A stretch of 44,770 nt of DNA from Caldalkalibacillus thermarum (GCF_014644735.1 NZ_BMKZ01000026.1:1-44770); one strand, 5' to 3'; shown: positions 35,242 through 42,673, numbered from the stretch's first letter. Notes: generated by a model from the letters alone, not told the origin. Numbers and translations are program-made.

Positions 35242-35385
35242 ATGCGCCTCGAGGAACAGGAGATTGTCCGCAAAATGGAACAAGTACACGAGTGGAAGCG
35301 GGATGGTAAATGGATCGAGCGGAAATACCGTATGCCCAACATTCCAATCATCACCCTGGGGAGGGAAACGAATGAGTATCTATGA
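35242..35385 (+). pseudogene. N-terminal stump of pterin-4a-carbinolamine dehydratase
   Basis: AAGGAGTGGCAAC precedes ATG 35242. MRLEEQEIVRKMEQVHEWKR then DGKWIERKYRMP is the first helix and strand of PCD/PhhB proteins. The rest, including the active-site histidines, is missing, and the frame runs out over the start of the glutathione peroxidase gene. Confidence 0.6.
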
Positions 35386-35860
35386 TTATTCCGCGCGCTT
35401 GATAAACGGGACAAAGCAATCACTGGCAGCCTACAAGGGTCAAGTGGTGCTTATCGTCAATACCGCCAGCCGCTGCGGCTTCACACCCCAATACAGCGGA
35501 TTGGAAAAGTTGTACCAAACATATAAAGACCGGGGGTTTGTTGTCCTCGGCTTTCCTTGCAATCAGTTCATGAATCAGGAACCGGGAAGTGAGGAAGAGA
35601 TCCTCTCCTTTTGCCAAACCAACTACCAGGTCAGTTTCCCGATGTTTGCCAAAGTTAAGGTGAAAGGCCCTGAGGCACACCCCCTGTTTCAATATTTAAC
35701 CAGCCAGGCCAAAGGCATCCTGTCTGATGAGATCAAATGGAACTTTACCAAGTTTTTGGCTGACAAGAACGGCCAGGTCGTTAAGCGTTATGCGCCCACA
35801 ACAGCTCCGGAAAAAATTGCCCCAGACATTGAGCGACTGCTGGAGGAAAAGGGTAGGTGA
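35372..35860 (+). CDS. glutathione peroxidase family protein (Cys type)
   Basis: A 162-residue thioredoxin-fold peroxidase that reduces hydroperoxides, in bacteria usually with thioredoxin rather than glutathione as donor. The peroxidatic Cys lies in NTASRCGFT (Cys in place of Sec). The other tetrad residues are Gln in FPCNQF and Trp-Asn in IKWNFTKF. A resolving Cys may be in ILSFCQTNY. The size is typical of bacterial GPx (BsaA/YkuU-like). ATG 35372 follows GGGGAGGGAAACGA. Reading upstream to 35234 in the same frame gives non-family sequence. It overlaps the stump of a carbinolamine dehydratase, so a deletion fused the two neighbourhoods and the peroxidase may use the promoter of the lost gene. 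Confidence 0.9.
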   Translation: MSIYDYSARLINGTKQSLAAYKGQVVLIVNTASRCGFTPQYSGLEKLYQTYKDRGFVVLGFPCNQFMNQEPGSEEEILSFCQTNYQVSFPMFAKVKVKGPEAHPLFQYLTSQAKGILSDEIKWNFTKFLADKNGQVVKRYAPTTAPEKIAPDIERLLEEKGR

Positions 35861-35897
35861 CTACAATCTGCGGCTCATGTTGATTGCCTTACCTTAG

Positions 35898-35926
35898 CTG
35901 ACAAAATGGTAAAATCATGCTATAAT
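35898..35926 (+). promoter_or_regulatory. promoter of tRNA-Arg
   Basis: CTGACA (35898-35903), 17 bp, TATAAT (35921-35926), 30 bp ahead of the tRNA. Confidence 0.75.
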
Positions 35927-35955
35927 AAACGCATCTCAAGCTATAGTCACAAATT

Positions 35956-36031
35956 GAGCCCGTAGCTCAACGGGATAGAGCAGCGGCCTCCTAAGCCGTC
36001 GATGCAGGTTCGAGTCCTGCCGGGCTCACCA
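35956..36031 (+). tRNA. tRNA-Arg (anticodon CCT)
   Basis: A 76-nt cloverleaf. Acceptor GAGCCCG pairs with CGGGCTC. The D arm is GCTC...GAGC. The anticodon loop CTCCTAA gives CCT, with stem GCGGC/GCCGT. The T arm is GCAGG-TTCGAGT-CCTGC. The CCA end is encoded. Confidence 0.95.
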
Positions 36032-36120
36032 TGACTTCTAAAATGATCGCCATTGTACTTTGACCGAGTGCACACCGATTATTCGGAAATTTCAGCCTTT
36101 TTCAATTGTAGCGGAAACAT

Positions 36121-36158
36121 AAAAAGTACCCTTGGTGGCCGAACATAGGCACCAAGGG
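36121..36158 (-). terminator. terminator of the bpsA gene
   Basis: On the minus strand CCCTTGGTG (from 36158) pairs with CACCAAGGG (to 36129), followed by TACTTTTT. It also separates bpsA from tRNA-Arg. Confidence 0.8.
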
Positions 36159-36175
36159 CGCAATCGGCACTTTTC

Positions 36176-37240
36176 TTATTTAGGTACTTCAGGTAAGGTC
36201 ACGCAAGCTTCATCATCGTAATAGAGATCTCGTCCCAGTTCAACCTGACCAGAGTAAAGGGGACGAGGTTCTTCGGTGAGTTCCAGCCGGTAAACTGTGC
36301 TCACGTAGAAATTGACGTCAGGCTCCTTAACTGGTACAGGTGCCATGCGGGCCACAGGGTAGCCACGGGCCACAATGTCTTCCAGAAGATAGTCCTGGAA
36401 GGCACCTAACATATCTGTAATGGCAAATCCCATGTCGAGGATGCCCTTCTGGATCTGACGCCATTTCTGCCAAGAAGCCTCCATGTAAGACAGACCAAAG
36501 TAACCGGCAGCACCAGGTTCCCGCAAGCCCTCCGTGCACCGGCTTAAAAAGAGGAAAATCCCCTTGAGCGTTTCTACCGGGTCGGTGAAGAACACATCAA
36601 ACTTGCCCCGGAGATGAGAGGGGAGGGCTTCCCGTACATCGTAAACCTCCGCGTGAACATGGTCGTATCCGCGGTCCCGGGCCACGTCCCGGATAAAGTT
36701 GACGATACGTTCATCAACGTCCAGTACGCAAATGCGCCGTGGCAGACCTGAGAGTGCTGCTGCTATGCTGGTGAGGTCATCGTCACCCAAAAGGAGCAGG
36801 TCACGGCCAGCTAAGTCACCCCGTTCGGCCATTAAAGCCAGCCGCAGCACGGTGGTTTCAGCTGTGACATATCCCTGGTCAAAATCAGGGGTTGCCTTGG
36901 GACGCATGGCCACAATCTCTTTAAAATCTTGAAGCAAACGGTCAAAAGGAGGCTTAAGGGTAATTCCGCGTCCTGCGCAGGTCTCACAGCGCTGTTCGGC
37001 CACCCGGTTCAATCCCAGGGCTTCAGCTTGACTGCGGCCTGTATCCGTCAGCATGAAGCGGTCCTCTTCATAGGCAACCAGCTTATCTTTCATCAACTTT
37101 TGCAGGGCCTCCAGCACCTGGCGGGTATGGGCTTGTCCCGCGCGCATCAGTTGCCAGTAAGATTTGGGACCGTTATACAGTTGACGGAGCAACAGCATTT
37201 GGATCCGATTAGGTTCTACAATGATATTGGTTGTAGACAT
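36176..37240 (-). CDS. bpsA: N4-bis(aminopropyl)spermidine synthase (branched polyamine)
   Basis: A 354-residue BpsA-type aminopropyltransferase, which adds two aminopropyl groups to spermidine using decarboxylated S-adenosylmethionine. Residues 1-90 are a winged-helix-like domain. A short CETCAGRG motif follows near 90. The Rossmann catalytic domain carries DLLLLGDDDLTSIAAALSG near 147, ICVLDVDERIV near 173, and FDVFFTDPVETLKGIFLFLS. The GDDDLTS motif is diagnostic. Branched polyamines stabilise nucleic acids and are typical of thermophiles. The start at 37240 (MSTTN) is six bases after AAGGAGGGG; a GTG at 37246 touches that site. No other polyamine gene is nearby. Confidence 0.9.
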   Translation of the reverse strand: MSTTNIIVEPNRIQMLLLRQLYNGPKSYWQLMRAGQAHTRQVLEALQKLMKDKLVAYEEDRFMLTDTGRSQAEALGLNRVAEQRCETCAGRGITLKPPFDRLLQDFKEIVAMRPKATPDFDQGYVTAETTVLRLALMAERGDLAGRDLLLLGDDDLTSIAAALSGLPRRICVLDVDERIVNFIRDVARDRGYDHVHAEVYDVREALPSHLRGKFDVFFTDPVETLKGIFLFLSRCTEGLREPGAAGYFGLSYMEASWQKWRQIQKGILDMGFAITDMLGAFQDYLLEDIVARGYPVARMAPVPVKEPDVNFYVSTVYRLELTEEPRPLYSGQVELGRDLYYDDEACVTLPEVPK

Positions 37241-37359
37241 TGTCACCCCTCCTTCTTAAGTATGGTGGCTTTTATACTGAATTCCTCCAATGGGAGATGA
37301 GGAATCACTAAAAAAAAATTATACCGTTAACCATTCATTCTGTCCACTCTGCGCAATCA

Positions 37360-38018
37360 GTCAGGAGGTAAAGTATAAGTTCTTTGCAACAAATCTGCGT
37401 TGGACATCCGTCTTATCTGTCGGTTTAGCCCTTGTACTCGTGCTTACATTAATACCTCTTCAGCTGCACACTCAGGCACAAAACGAAACACACGAGGCCA
37501 TTATTGATCAGAAGATATGGTCCGCATTTGAAACCGGTCTGGAAACGGTGGAAGCCATTGTCACCTTCCGTGTTTTTAATCCCCCAGGAGAGCATGAAAA
37601 TCAATTGCTCAAAGATGTGGGGATATCCGCCGGGTTTACGTTTCAATCTTTGCCCATGGCCGCGCAACCTTATTCAAAATGCCCTAGGATCAACCAACTT
37701 GAATGCATACAGCCAATTGTTGCCCATTACTTATGTTGAAGGGGTCCAAAATACCGATACGAATTCAGGGCACGGCACCCATGTCGCTGGCACAGTAGGA
37801 GGAACGGGGGCCATGTCCGGACCCGGAACACCCGATTAACATTGCCAGCCGCATGGCATATAAACGTAACATTGTCGTCACCTTTGCGGCCGGAAACTCT
37901 GGGCCGGGTGAAAATACACACAATCCATACGCGAAAGCTCCTTGGGTCATATCAGTGGCTGCCGGAACCAAAGATAGAAAATTAGCCAATTTTTCCTCCA
38001 GAGGTGTAAGAGGGCATA
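37360..38018 (+). pseudogene. subtilisin-like serine protease (S8), multiply broken
   Basis: CAGGAGG near 37361 precedes a signal-like segment (SVLSVGLALVLVLTLIPLQL) and a propeptide (EAIVTFRVFN...LLKDVGIS). A frame change near 37660-37720 leads to the catalytic-His block NSGHGTHVAGTVGGTGAMSG. A deletion and third frame near 37830 give FAAGNSGPGENTHNP with the oxyanion Asn, then WVISVAAGT. The catalytic Asp region and the Ser block (GTSMA) are missing. The remnant stops against the 3' end of bshB2. Confidence 0.85.
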
Positions 38019-38032
38019 AAGACTTTTTCCTT

Positions 38033-38755
38033 TCAGACATCGGGCAAGCGTTCTGTCAAATCAGACAATACCGGGTCAAAGTCTTCCCCGTACAGCTCAA
38101 AGTAGAGACGGTCGCCCACCTTCTCTATCACTCCCGATTCCTTGATGGTCTCCTGGTAAGTTTCATAACAGGACAAGCATTTGACTAACATGTCCATATC
38201 CTCTTGGGATAAAGGCACAATACAGTCAATCAGATCATGCTCAGTATGTTTGAGCCGGAATCCGCCATCCTGGAAGACCGGTTGTCCGTTGTCAGGAAGG
38301 GTCAGCATGGCTAAACGGCGCAGATAATGGGCCCCTTGATCCTTCAGTTCCACAAAAACACGCTTGACCACCGCGTGGGTGACCAGATGATCATGGAAAC
38401 CGCTGATGCCGTGGACGGGGTATGTCACGATCACCTGGGGTTGAATGGTTTCGATGTGGGTACGCACCGCTTTCTCCAGAATGCGTGGATCAAGCTCTTT
38501 CAGCCCGCTATCGGGAAAATCCAAAACCGTCATCCCGTGCAGGCCCAGGGTGCGTTTGACGGCCAGCATTTCTTTGTAGCGGATCTCCCCCATTTCAGCA
38601 ATGGATAAGCCCAGCTTGTGCCGCTGTTTGGTCGCTCCGCCCTTGGTCAAGGTGAGCAGGAACACCCGGTGTCCAGCCTGAATCTGCTGGTGCATTACCG
38701 CCGCAGGTCCAAACGATTCATCATCAGGATGGGGAAAAATATACAGGATGTTCAT
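38033..38755 (-). CDS. bshB2: bacillithiol biosynthesis deacetylase BshB2
   Basis: A 240-residue zinc-dependent PIG-L/LmbE deacetylase that removes acetate from GlcNAc-malate (and perhaps conjugates) in bacillithiol synthesis. The zinc motif FPHPDDES is at residue 7. The distal histidines are in HGISGFHDHLVTH near 115. Size and sequence fit the BshB2 branch; BshB1 is normally about 235 residues with different neighbours. The start at 38755 follows GGAGGGATCACCC. It stands alone: bshA, bshC and other thiol genes are not in the window, though a glutathione peroxidase-like gene lies 2 kb away. It is convergent with a dead protease gene. Confidence 0.88.
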   Translation of the reverse strand: MNILYIFPHPDDESFGPAAVMHQQIQAGHRVFLLTLTKGGATKQRHKLGLSIAEMGEIRYKEMLAVKRTLGLHGMTVLDFPDSGLKELDPRILEKAVRTHIETIQPQVIVTYPVHGISGFHDHLVTHAVVKRVFVELKDQGAHYLRRLAMLTLPDNGQPVFQDGGFRLKHTEHDLIDCIVPLSQEDMDMLVKCLSCYETYQETIKESGVIEKVGDRLYFELYGEDFDPVLSDLTERLPDV

Positions 38756-38991
38756 GGGTGATCCCTCCAGGAAAAAGTGTAGGAAACAGTGTATTGAAGA
38801 TTACGTTCCTGGTTCTTTATTCGTTATTTCTGCTCATCGTCCTTCCGGGTCTTGGGAAAAGATGAGCCACGGGACAAATCTGCCATTGCCAAATCTATAG
38901 TCAGTTTGGACTTGGATTATGTATAATGTGGTCGAACGGTATATCAGAAACATCTGGATTGGGATTGAGGAGATCACGGAGGAAACCAACC

Positions 38992-39159
38992 AAGTTTGAT
39001 GTAAAAGCCTTAAGACCTGCAAATCTGCAGAAACATTGGCAGCAGCTGCGAACCTTGGAACAAGCCTTAAATCAGGCGGCCATTATTGCTATCACAGATC
39101 AGCGGGGCACCATCACCTTTGCCAATGATGCCTTTTTAAGGGAAATTGGTACATTTTAG
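38992..39159 (+). pseudogene. PAS-domain remnant of a sensor protein
   Basis: LEQALNQAAIIAITDQRGTI then TFANDAFLREIG is the first half of a PAS domain, as in sensor kinases or diguanylate cyclases. It ends in a stop after 56 codons, and the upstream part has no plausible start. The remaining DNA of 38756-38990 holds nothing recognised. Confidence 0.6.
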
Positions 39160-39213
39160 AAAGCGATAATGTTTATCTTAAAGTTGTTTGTAAATGTGCT
39201 GAACTCTTTGTGG

Positions 39214-39243
39214 TTGCTACGTTTTTGATAAATGTGGTATACT
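39214..39243 (+). promoter_or_regulatory. promoter of the nonapeptide-repeat gene
   Basis: TTGCTA (39214-39219), 18 bp, TATACT (39238-39243). A LexA-type box starts ten bases downstream. Confidence 0.55.
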
Positions 39244-39252
39244 AACAATAAC

Positions 39253-39266
39253 AGAACATTTGTTCT
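39253..39266. promoter_or_regulatory. LexA (SOS) box
   Basis: AGAACATTTGTTCT contains a perfect GAAC-N4-GTTC core, the Gram-positive LexA (DinR) operator. It lies at the expected transcription start of the repeat-protein gene, a position where a bound repressor would block transcription. Confidence 0.7.
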
Positions 39267-39296
39267 ATTAAATCTTTTATGAAAGAGGAGACTGTC

Positions 39297-39902
39297 ATGG
39301 ATAAACTGGATATTATTTTAAAAGAGATTGAGTCAATAAAAAATGTGATGGCTACTAAGGATGACATTGCCAACATGGCTACTAAGGATGACATTGCCAA
39401 CATGGCCACGAAAGATGACATTGCCAACATGGCCACGAAAGATGACATTGCCAACATGGCCACGAAAGATGACATTGCCAACATGGCTACTAAGGATGAC
39501 ATTGCCAACATGGCCACGAAAGATGACATTGCCAACATGGCTACTAAGGATGACATTGCCAACATGGCTACTAAGGATGACATTGCCAATATGGCTACGA
39601 AGGACGACATTGCCAATATGGCCACCAAAGATGACATAGTTAACATGGCCACAAAAGAGGATATTGCCATCATAGATGACAAAGTTACTAAGTTAGAGAA
39701 AAAAGTGAAAGAGTTAGGAGAAACGGTTAAAGACTTTCCTTTTGTCCGCCGAGCAGTTTTGGAAATCGGGGAACGTACAGCAAGGATGGAAGAGCGGTTG
39801 GCGAAAATTGAAGAAAATATGGCAAGAAAAGAAGATTTGAAGTTCTATGACTATAAAATATCTCAACTTGAACGGGAATTATTTGAATTAAAACATCGCT
39901 AA
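39297..39902 (+). CDS. coiled-coil protein with twelve nonapeptide repeats
   Basis: A 201-residue protein of unknown function. Residues 1-17 (MDKLDIILKEIESIKNV) are helical. Residues 18-125 are twelve copies of MATKDDIAN or close variants. Residues 126-201 form a charged coiled coil (KVTKLEKKVKELGETVKDF, then RMEERLAKIEENMARKEDL). A 9-residue period does not fit a simple heptad, so the middle may be a helical rod with shifting register. Proteins with (M)ATKxDI repeats occur in scattered bacteria and phages without a defined role. ATG 39297 follows GAAAGAGGA; an ATG at 39279 lies upstream of that site. The LexA-type box in front suggests induction by DNA damage. No membrane or signal segment is seen. 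Confidence 0.75.
   Translation: MDKLDIILKEIESIKNVMATKDDIANMATKDDIANMATKDDIANMATKDDIANMATKDDIANMATKDDIANMATKDDIANMATKDDIANMATKDDIANMATKDDIANMATKDDIVNMATKEDIAIIDDKVTKLEKKVKELGETVKDFPFVRRAVLEIGERTARMEERLAKIEENMARKEDLKFYDYKISQLERELFELKHR
39348..39671 (+). repeat. twelve tandem 27-bp units
   Basis: Units 1-9 are almost identical and come in two synonymous spellings: ATGGCTACTAAGG (units 1, 2, 6, 8, 9) and ATGGCCACGAAAG (units 3, 4, 5, 7). Units 10-12 are more diverged. The alternation suggests recent unequal crossing-over or gene conversion under selection on the protein sequence. Confidence 0.95.
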
Positions 39903-40003
39903 GTGTTTCTGTTTTTTCTTTTCATCAGGCGAGGAACAAGGAGTTAACGAAAGAACGTCATTCAGGCACGGATGATCCCGCGTCTTTTTTTTTGGACAAA
40001 ATT

Positions 40004-40056
40004 AGAACATTTATTCTCTGACAGACAGTTGTCAAAACGGTGTGTTAATCTAGAAT
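40004..40056 (+). promoter_or_regulatory. promoter and half-conserved LexA-like site before the small basic gene
   Basis: AGAACATTTATTCT (40004-40017) differs from the LexA core at one base. TTGTCA (40029-40034), 16 bp, TAGAAT (40051-40056) could be the promoter. Both calls are tentative. Confidence 0.35.
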
Positions 40057-40107
40057 TAAACTGAACAGGGAAGACGGCCAAGAACAAAAGTTCAGGAGGG
40101 ATGTTTT

Positions 40108-40269
40108 ATGAGTCTGCACAATTTCAGATCATTTTTGTACACACTGGCCAAAATATTAGGGGATATACAAGCAATAAAGTCAGGAAGTCCCAAGAAAATA
40201 GCCAAACGGGTTGGCCGGCGGGCGGCAGGAAAGGCGACCGGTCGCATGCTGAGAAAATTGTTTAAGTAA
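40108..40269 (+). CDS. small basic protein, 53 residues
   Basis: CAGGAGGGATGTTTT precedes ATG 40108, a strong ribosome site. The protein starts MSLHNFRSFLYTLAKILGDI and ends RRAAGKATGRMLRKLFK. The first half is amphipathic or hydrophobic; the second half carries about a dozen Lys/Arg. Similar short Lys/Arg-tailed proteins of unknown function occur across Firmicutes. It might bind nucleic acid or membrane; nothing in the sequence decides. It stands between the repeat-protein gene and the disrupted gene at 40474, all in the same direction. Confidence 0.65.
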   Translation: MSLHNFRSFLYTLAKILGDIQAIKSGSPKKIAKRVGRRAAGKATGRMLRKLFK

Positions 40270-40473
40270 GTACGCAGGGTTTGATCCCCTGTCCGCCTTG
40301 CGGATACAGCATGCTGTTTCCATTGAAAAGCGGATTTGGATGGCAAGCTACTGCACCTTATAATTTTATAAGATTTTATAATTTTTCTTAATTCCTTCTT
40401 GTCTTAAAAATAGTAACAAACACATATTCCCGGCTCTGTCTCTTTAAGAACGAATATCACGGAGGCCGATTTA

Positions 40474-40536
40474 TGCCAATTACATAACCGGGCTGTTCCA
40501 GATCCTATTGGAGAAGAAAATGACAAGTATATTTTA
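40474..40536 (+). pseudogene. 5' fragment of a gene split by the tnpB element
   Basis: A GGAGG at 40461 precedes ATG 40473. One base shifted, the frame reads HNRAVPDPIGEENDKYILT up to the left end of the element at 40537. It looks coding and may belong with the fragment at 41305. The remaining DNA of 40270-40473 holds nothing recognised. Confidence 0.35.
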
Positions 40537-40609
40537 ACTTACCTCCGACAGAAGTCTCCCACTTCTAAGCGAAGCGAAAGTGGGAGATGAATGTCGGTTT
40601 GATGTAGCC
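40537..40609 (+). repeat. IS605-type palindromic repeat, copy 2
   Basis: Identical to 4597-4669 over 73 bp, about 36 kb apart and in the same orientation. Here it lies 66 bp upstream of the tnpB start. Confidence 0.8.
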
Positions 40610-40675
40610 TCAATATGATGAGTGTGGTAAAATAAAATCAAACAAACGTTCGTATTGTGGGCAGGTGATGCGGAT

Positions 40676-41193
40676 ATGGCCCACAAAGCCTACAAATTCT
40701 GTGGCTTAAAGAAGTCGATAGCCTTGCCTTAGCCAACGCTCAATTAAACTTGCAAAAAGCATTCACCAACTTCTTCTCTTATGAACACCAACCGGTGCCA
40801 AAAGAAATAGAAAACGTTGTTGGGCTCGATTTTGCCATGAATACGCTGTATGTCGATAGCGAGGGTAAGAGAGCCAATGATCCTCGATCCTATCGGCAAG
40901 CCTTGGAAAAACTGGCTCAAGCCCTCCATTTCGGTCAAAGCGTCCACGACAACGGCTGGGGCCTGTTCACTACTTTCCTTCAATACAAGTTAGCAGAACA
41001 GGGAAAGCAGCTGATCAAAATCGACAAATGGTTCCCCTCATCCAAAACGTGTTCATGTTGTGGTCGAGTGAAGGTGTCTCTATCGCTTTCCGAACGTCTA
41101 TTTCGTTGTGCATGCGGTTTTGTGGCAGACAGAGACACCAACGCCGCCATTAATATCCACAAGGAAGGCCTGAAACAGTTAGGGATTGCCTAA
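40676..41193 (+). pseudogene. tnpB: TnpB (RNA-guided nuclease of IS605 type), internally deleted
   Basis: MAHKAYKF, the usual TnpB start, is read from ATG 40676. It is then joined out of frame to KEVDSLALANAQLNLQKAF, so most of the N-terminal domain is deleted. From 40750 the frame includes the RuvC-I motif VGLDFAM with its catalytic Asp. After YRQALEKLAQAL a second deletion removes the middle, including the RuvC-II Glu. It resumes at FGQSVHDNGWGLF, the zinc finger CSCCG...CACG, and RuvC-III DRDTNAAIN. Lacking RuvC-II and the DNA-binding part, it cannot cut. TnpB normally uses the omega RNA encoded just downstream. Confidence 0.88.
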
Positions 41194-41311
41194 ATTCTTG
41201 CTCGAACCGTGGGGCACACGGGGATCGCTCGGTCAACTTCCCATCATGAGATGGGATTACCCGAGAAGCCCCCACCTCTAAGCGTTAGCGTAGGTGGTGG
41301 GAGTATGTCAC
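41194..41311 (+). ncRNA. omega-RNA scaffold of the tnpB element
   Basis: The region after tnpB has the structured layout of omega RNAs: CTCGGTCAACTTCCCATC with its pairing partner GATGGGATTACCCGAG, then the terminal hairpin CCCACCTCTAAGCG...GTGGTGGGAG and the end TATGTCAC. The guide would be the flanking sequence from 41312. It was assigned by resemblance to known elements. Confidence 0.6.
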
Positions 41312-41592
41312 CAATTTTTATTTATCTGCCTCAAACCAAAATTGAACGGGCGGGTGACTTGGATCATTTCATTACCGGGATATGTGACGGGCTACGGGCT
41401 GCCCATCCAAGGGTACAACCTCATCCAGTGTTCAAAACATCCGTGAACAAAGAGATTGATCCATTCCGACCTCTGCTGATTGAGGATGCTCGCAAAGTGA
41501 TGGCCATTACGGCTTGGAAACAGAAGTTAGGTGAAAACTGCCGTCCGTATTATAAAGTGATGATTGAGGAAATAGAATCGGATCTAGGGTGA
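41305..41592 (+). pseudogene. 3' fragment of a split gene, possibly RusA-like endonuclease
   Basis: After the element, 95 codons read IFIYLPQTKIERAGDLDHFI, TGICDGLRAAHPRV and later LLIEDARKVMAITAWKQKLG. The spacing of GDLDHFITGICDGL and IEDARKV resembles the DxDN...DaL and DDxxV motifs of RusA-type Holliday junction resolvases. The ATG at 41305 is supplied by the element end. It may still be translated, but the original N-terminus is cut off. Confidence 0.4.
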
Positions 41593-41646
41593 TATACAAG
41601 GTTTTAAACGTCTGCCCATATGTTTGTCAGCAAATAGAACACAATT

Positions 41647-41675
41647 TTGCAAGTTAATATGTTTTGTTCTATTAT
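41647..41675 (+). promoter_or_regulatory. promoter upstream of cas6
   Basis: TTGCAA (41647-41652), 17 bp, TATTAT (41670-41675). An inverted pair TAGAACA (41635-41641) and TGTTCTA (41665-41671) brackets the spacer and could be an operator. The 170-bp leader behind it holds no visible gene. Confidence 0.55.
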
Positions 41676-41846
41676 AGGAAATTGGTGAAATGGGGAAGGG
41701 ATTTAAACAGTGATGTCGAAAGAGGTACTGTCAGGCTGCTTCGTCTCGCCTCACGGCCTACGCTGAAGGTAAATTTTTGTGGAACTACTTCCGGTCATAT
41801 ACGGTTTGCCAGGTAGGCATAATCAGATGGGAGTGGGTTTTAAAAG

Positions 41847-42587
41847 ATGAGATTAAAAGTGACCTTTTATACACCTGACGCTGTATCGATTCCGGTCAAT
41901 TATCATCATTTGATTTCTGGCTTGCTATACCGCTCAGTGGGGGATAAAGCATTTTCTCACTTCCTCCATGATGTAGGCTACCAGTATGAGAAAAGAAAGT
42001 ACAAGCTGTTTACATTCAGCCGCCTGTTAGGCAACCACCGCTATAACCCAGACACCAGGACACTTTCTTTTCAAGGGGATATTGACCTTTATGTCAGCTC
42101 TGTAGCGGCAAAATTTATTGAAGAGATAGGCCAAAGTTTGATTCATACCAGTCTTGTACAAATCGGAGAGGCTCACCTGGAAGTGAAGGAGCTGATCTAT
42201 ACTGACAGACCGGTTTTGCCCCAAGATAGCTATATGATCAAGATGCTTTCCCCCATCACGGTCTACAGCACTTTCAAGTCCACAACTGGGCAAAAGATCA
42301 CACACTATTTTCATCCTGATAACCGTATGTTTGCCCAGCAGGTGGAAGATAATCTGTTAAGGAAGTATGAGGCTTTCTACGGTCAACCAGCAAGCGAACG
42401 CTTTTTGATCCGTCCTGTCCGCATCCGTCCCATAGACAAGGTGGTGACCCGGTTTAAAGGTACGATTATCAATGCTTGGTCTGGCATCTACGAAGTACAA
42501 TCCTCCCCTGAATTGATCAGTTTTGCCTATAAAGCAGGATTAGGAGCGAAAACATCACAAGGTTTCGGTATGTTTGAATTCATCTGA
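41847..42587 (+). CDS. cas6: CRISPR-associated endoribonuclease Cas6
   Basis: A 246-residue Cas6 that cuts the array transcript inside each repeat, leaving the 8-nt 5' tag AUUGAAAC on crRNAs. It has two ferredoxin-like halves. The C-terminal glycine-rich loop AGLGAKTSQGFGMFEFI is the family hallmark, and the N-terminus MRLKVTFYTPDAVSIPVNYH is typical; the His in this segment may be catalytic. The gene lies directly upstream of the array on the same strand. No other cas gene is in the window, so interference proteins must be encoded elsewhere. The ribosome site is weak (GGGAG about 14 bases before ATG). Confidence 0.93.
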   Translation: MRLKVTFYTPDAVSIPVNYHHLISGLLYRSVGDKAFSHFLHDVGYQYEKRKYKLFTFSRLLGNHRYNPDTRTLSFQGDIDLYVSSVAAKFIEEIGQSLIHTSLVQIGEAHLEVKELIYTDRPVLPQDSYMIKMLSPITVYSTFKSTTGQKITHYFHPDNRMFAQQVEDNLLRKYEAFYGQPASERFLIRPVRIRPIDKVVTRFKGTIINAWSGIYEVQSSPELISFAYKAGLGAKTSQGFGMFEFI

Positions 42588-42627
42588 ATTCAGAACATGA
42601 GAAAACATGATTTTCATCAGACTGTCT

Positions 42628-42673
42628 TGTCGTCGATCCTTAATAGCGCAAAATTCCCGGGGGATCGACGACA
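42628..42673. repeat. 12-bp inverted repeat and palindrome in the cas6-array leader
   Basis: TGTCGTCGATCC (42628-42639) and GGATCGACGACA (42662-42673) form a perfect 12-bp stem with a 22-nt loop. The self-complementary CAGAATATTCTG follows at 42674-42685. They could be the cas6 terminator or a leader element for spacer integration. The remaining AT-rich leader reaches the first repeat at 42804. Confidence 0.7.

Larger units (their letters stand above)
40537..41311 (+). mobile_element. IS200/IS605-type tnpB-only element (IS1341-like), decayed
   Basis: It runs from the 73-bp palindromic repeat, through a deleted tnpB, to the right-end palindrome GAAGCCCCCACCTCTAAGCG ... GGGAGTATGTCAC. No tnpA is present, so movement would have needed a TnpA in trans. 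The left limit is uncertain, because the 73-bp repeat itself looks like a right end and could belong to another copy. Confidence 0.7.

Noticed and set aside
35234-35371. N-terminal extension of the glutathione peroxidase
   Set aside because: The extra 46 residues are an out-of-frame reading of the dehydratase stump, and the family begins at MSIYDYS with a good ribosome site.
39242-39682. 146-codon antisense frame over the 27-bp repeats (MSSFVAMLA repeats)
   Set aside because: Because the repeat unit is a multiple of three, all frames stay open. The sense strand has the promoter, ribosome site and coiled-coil ends.
41635-41671. TAGAACA...TGTTCTA before cas6 as a LexA box
   Set aside because: The half-sites are 23 bases apart instead of 4, so it is not a LexA operator; it is kept only as a possible other operator.
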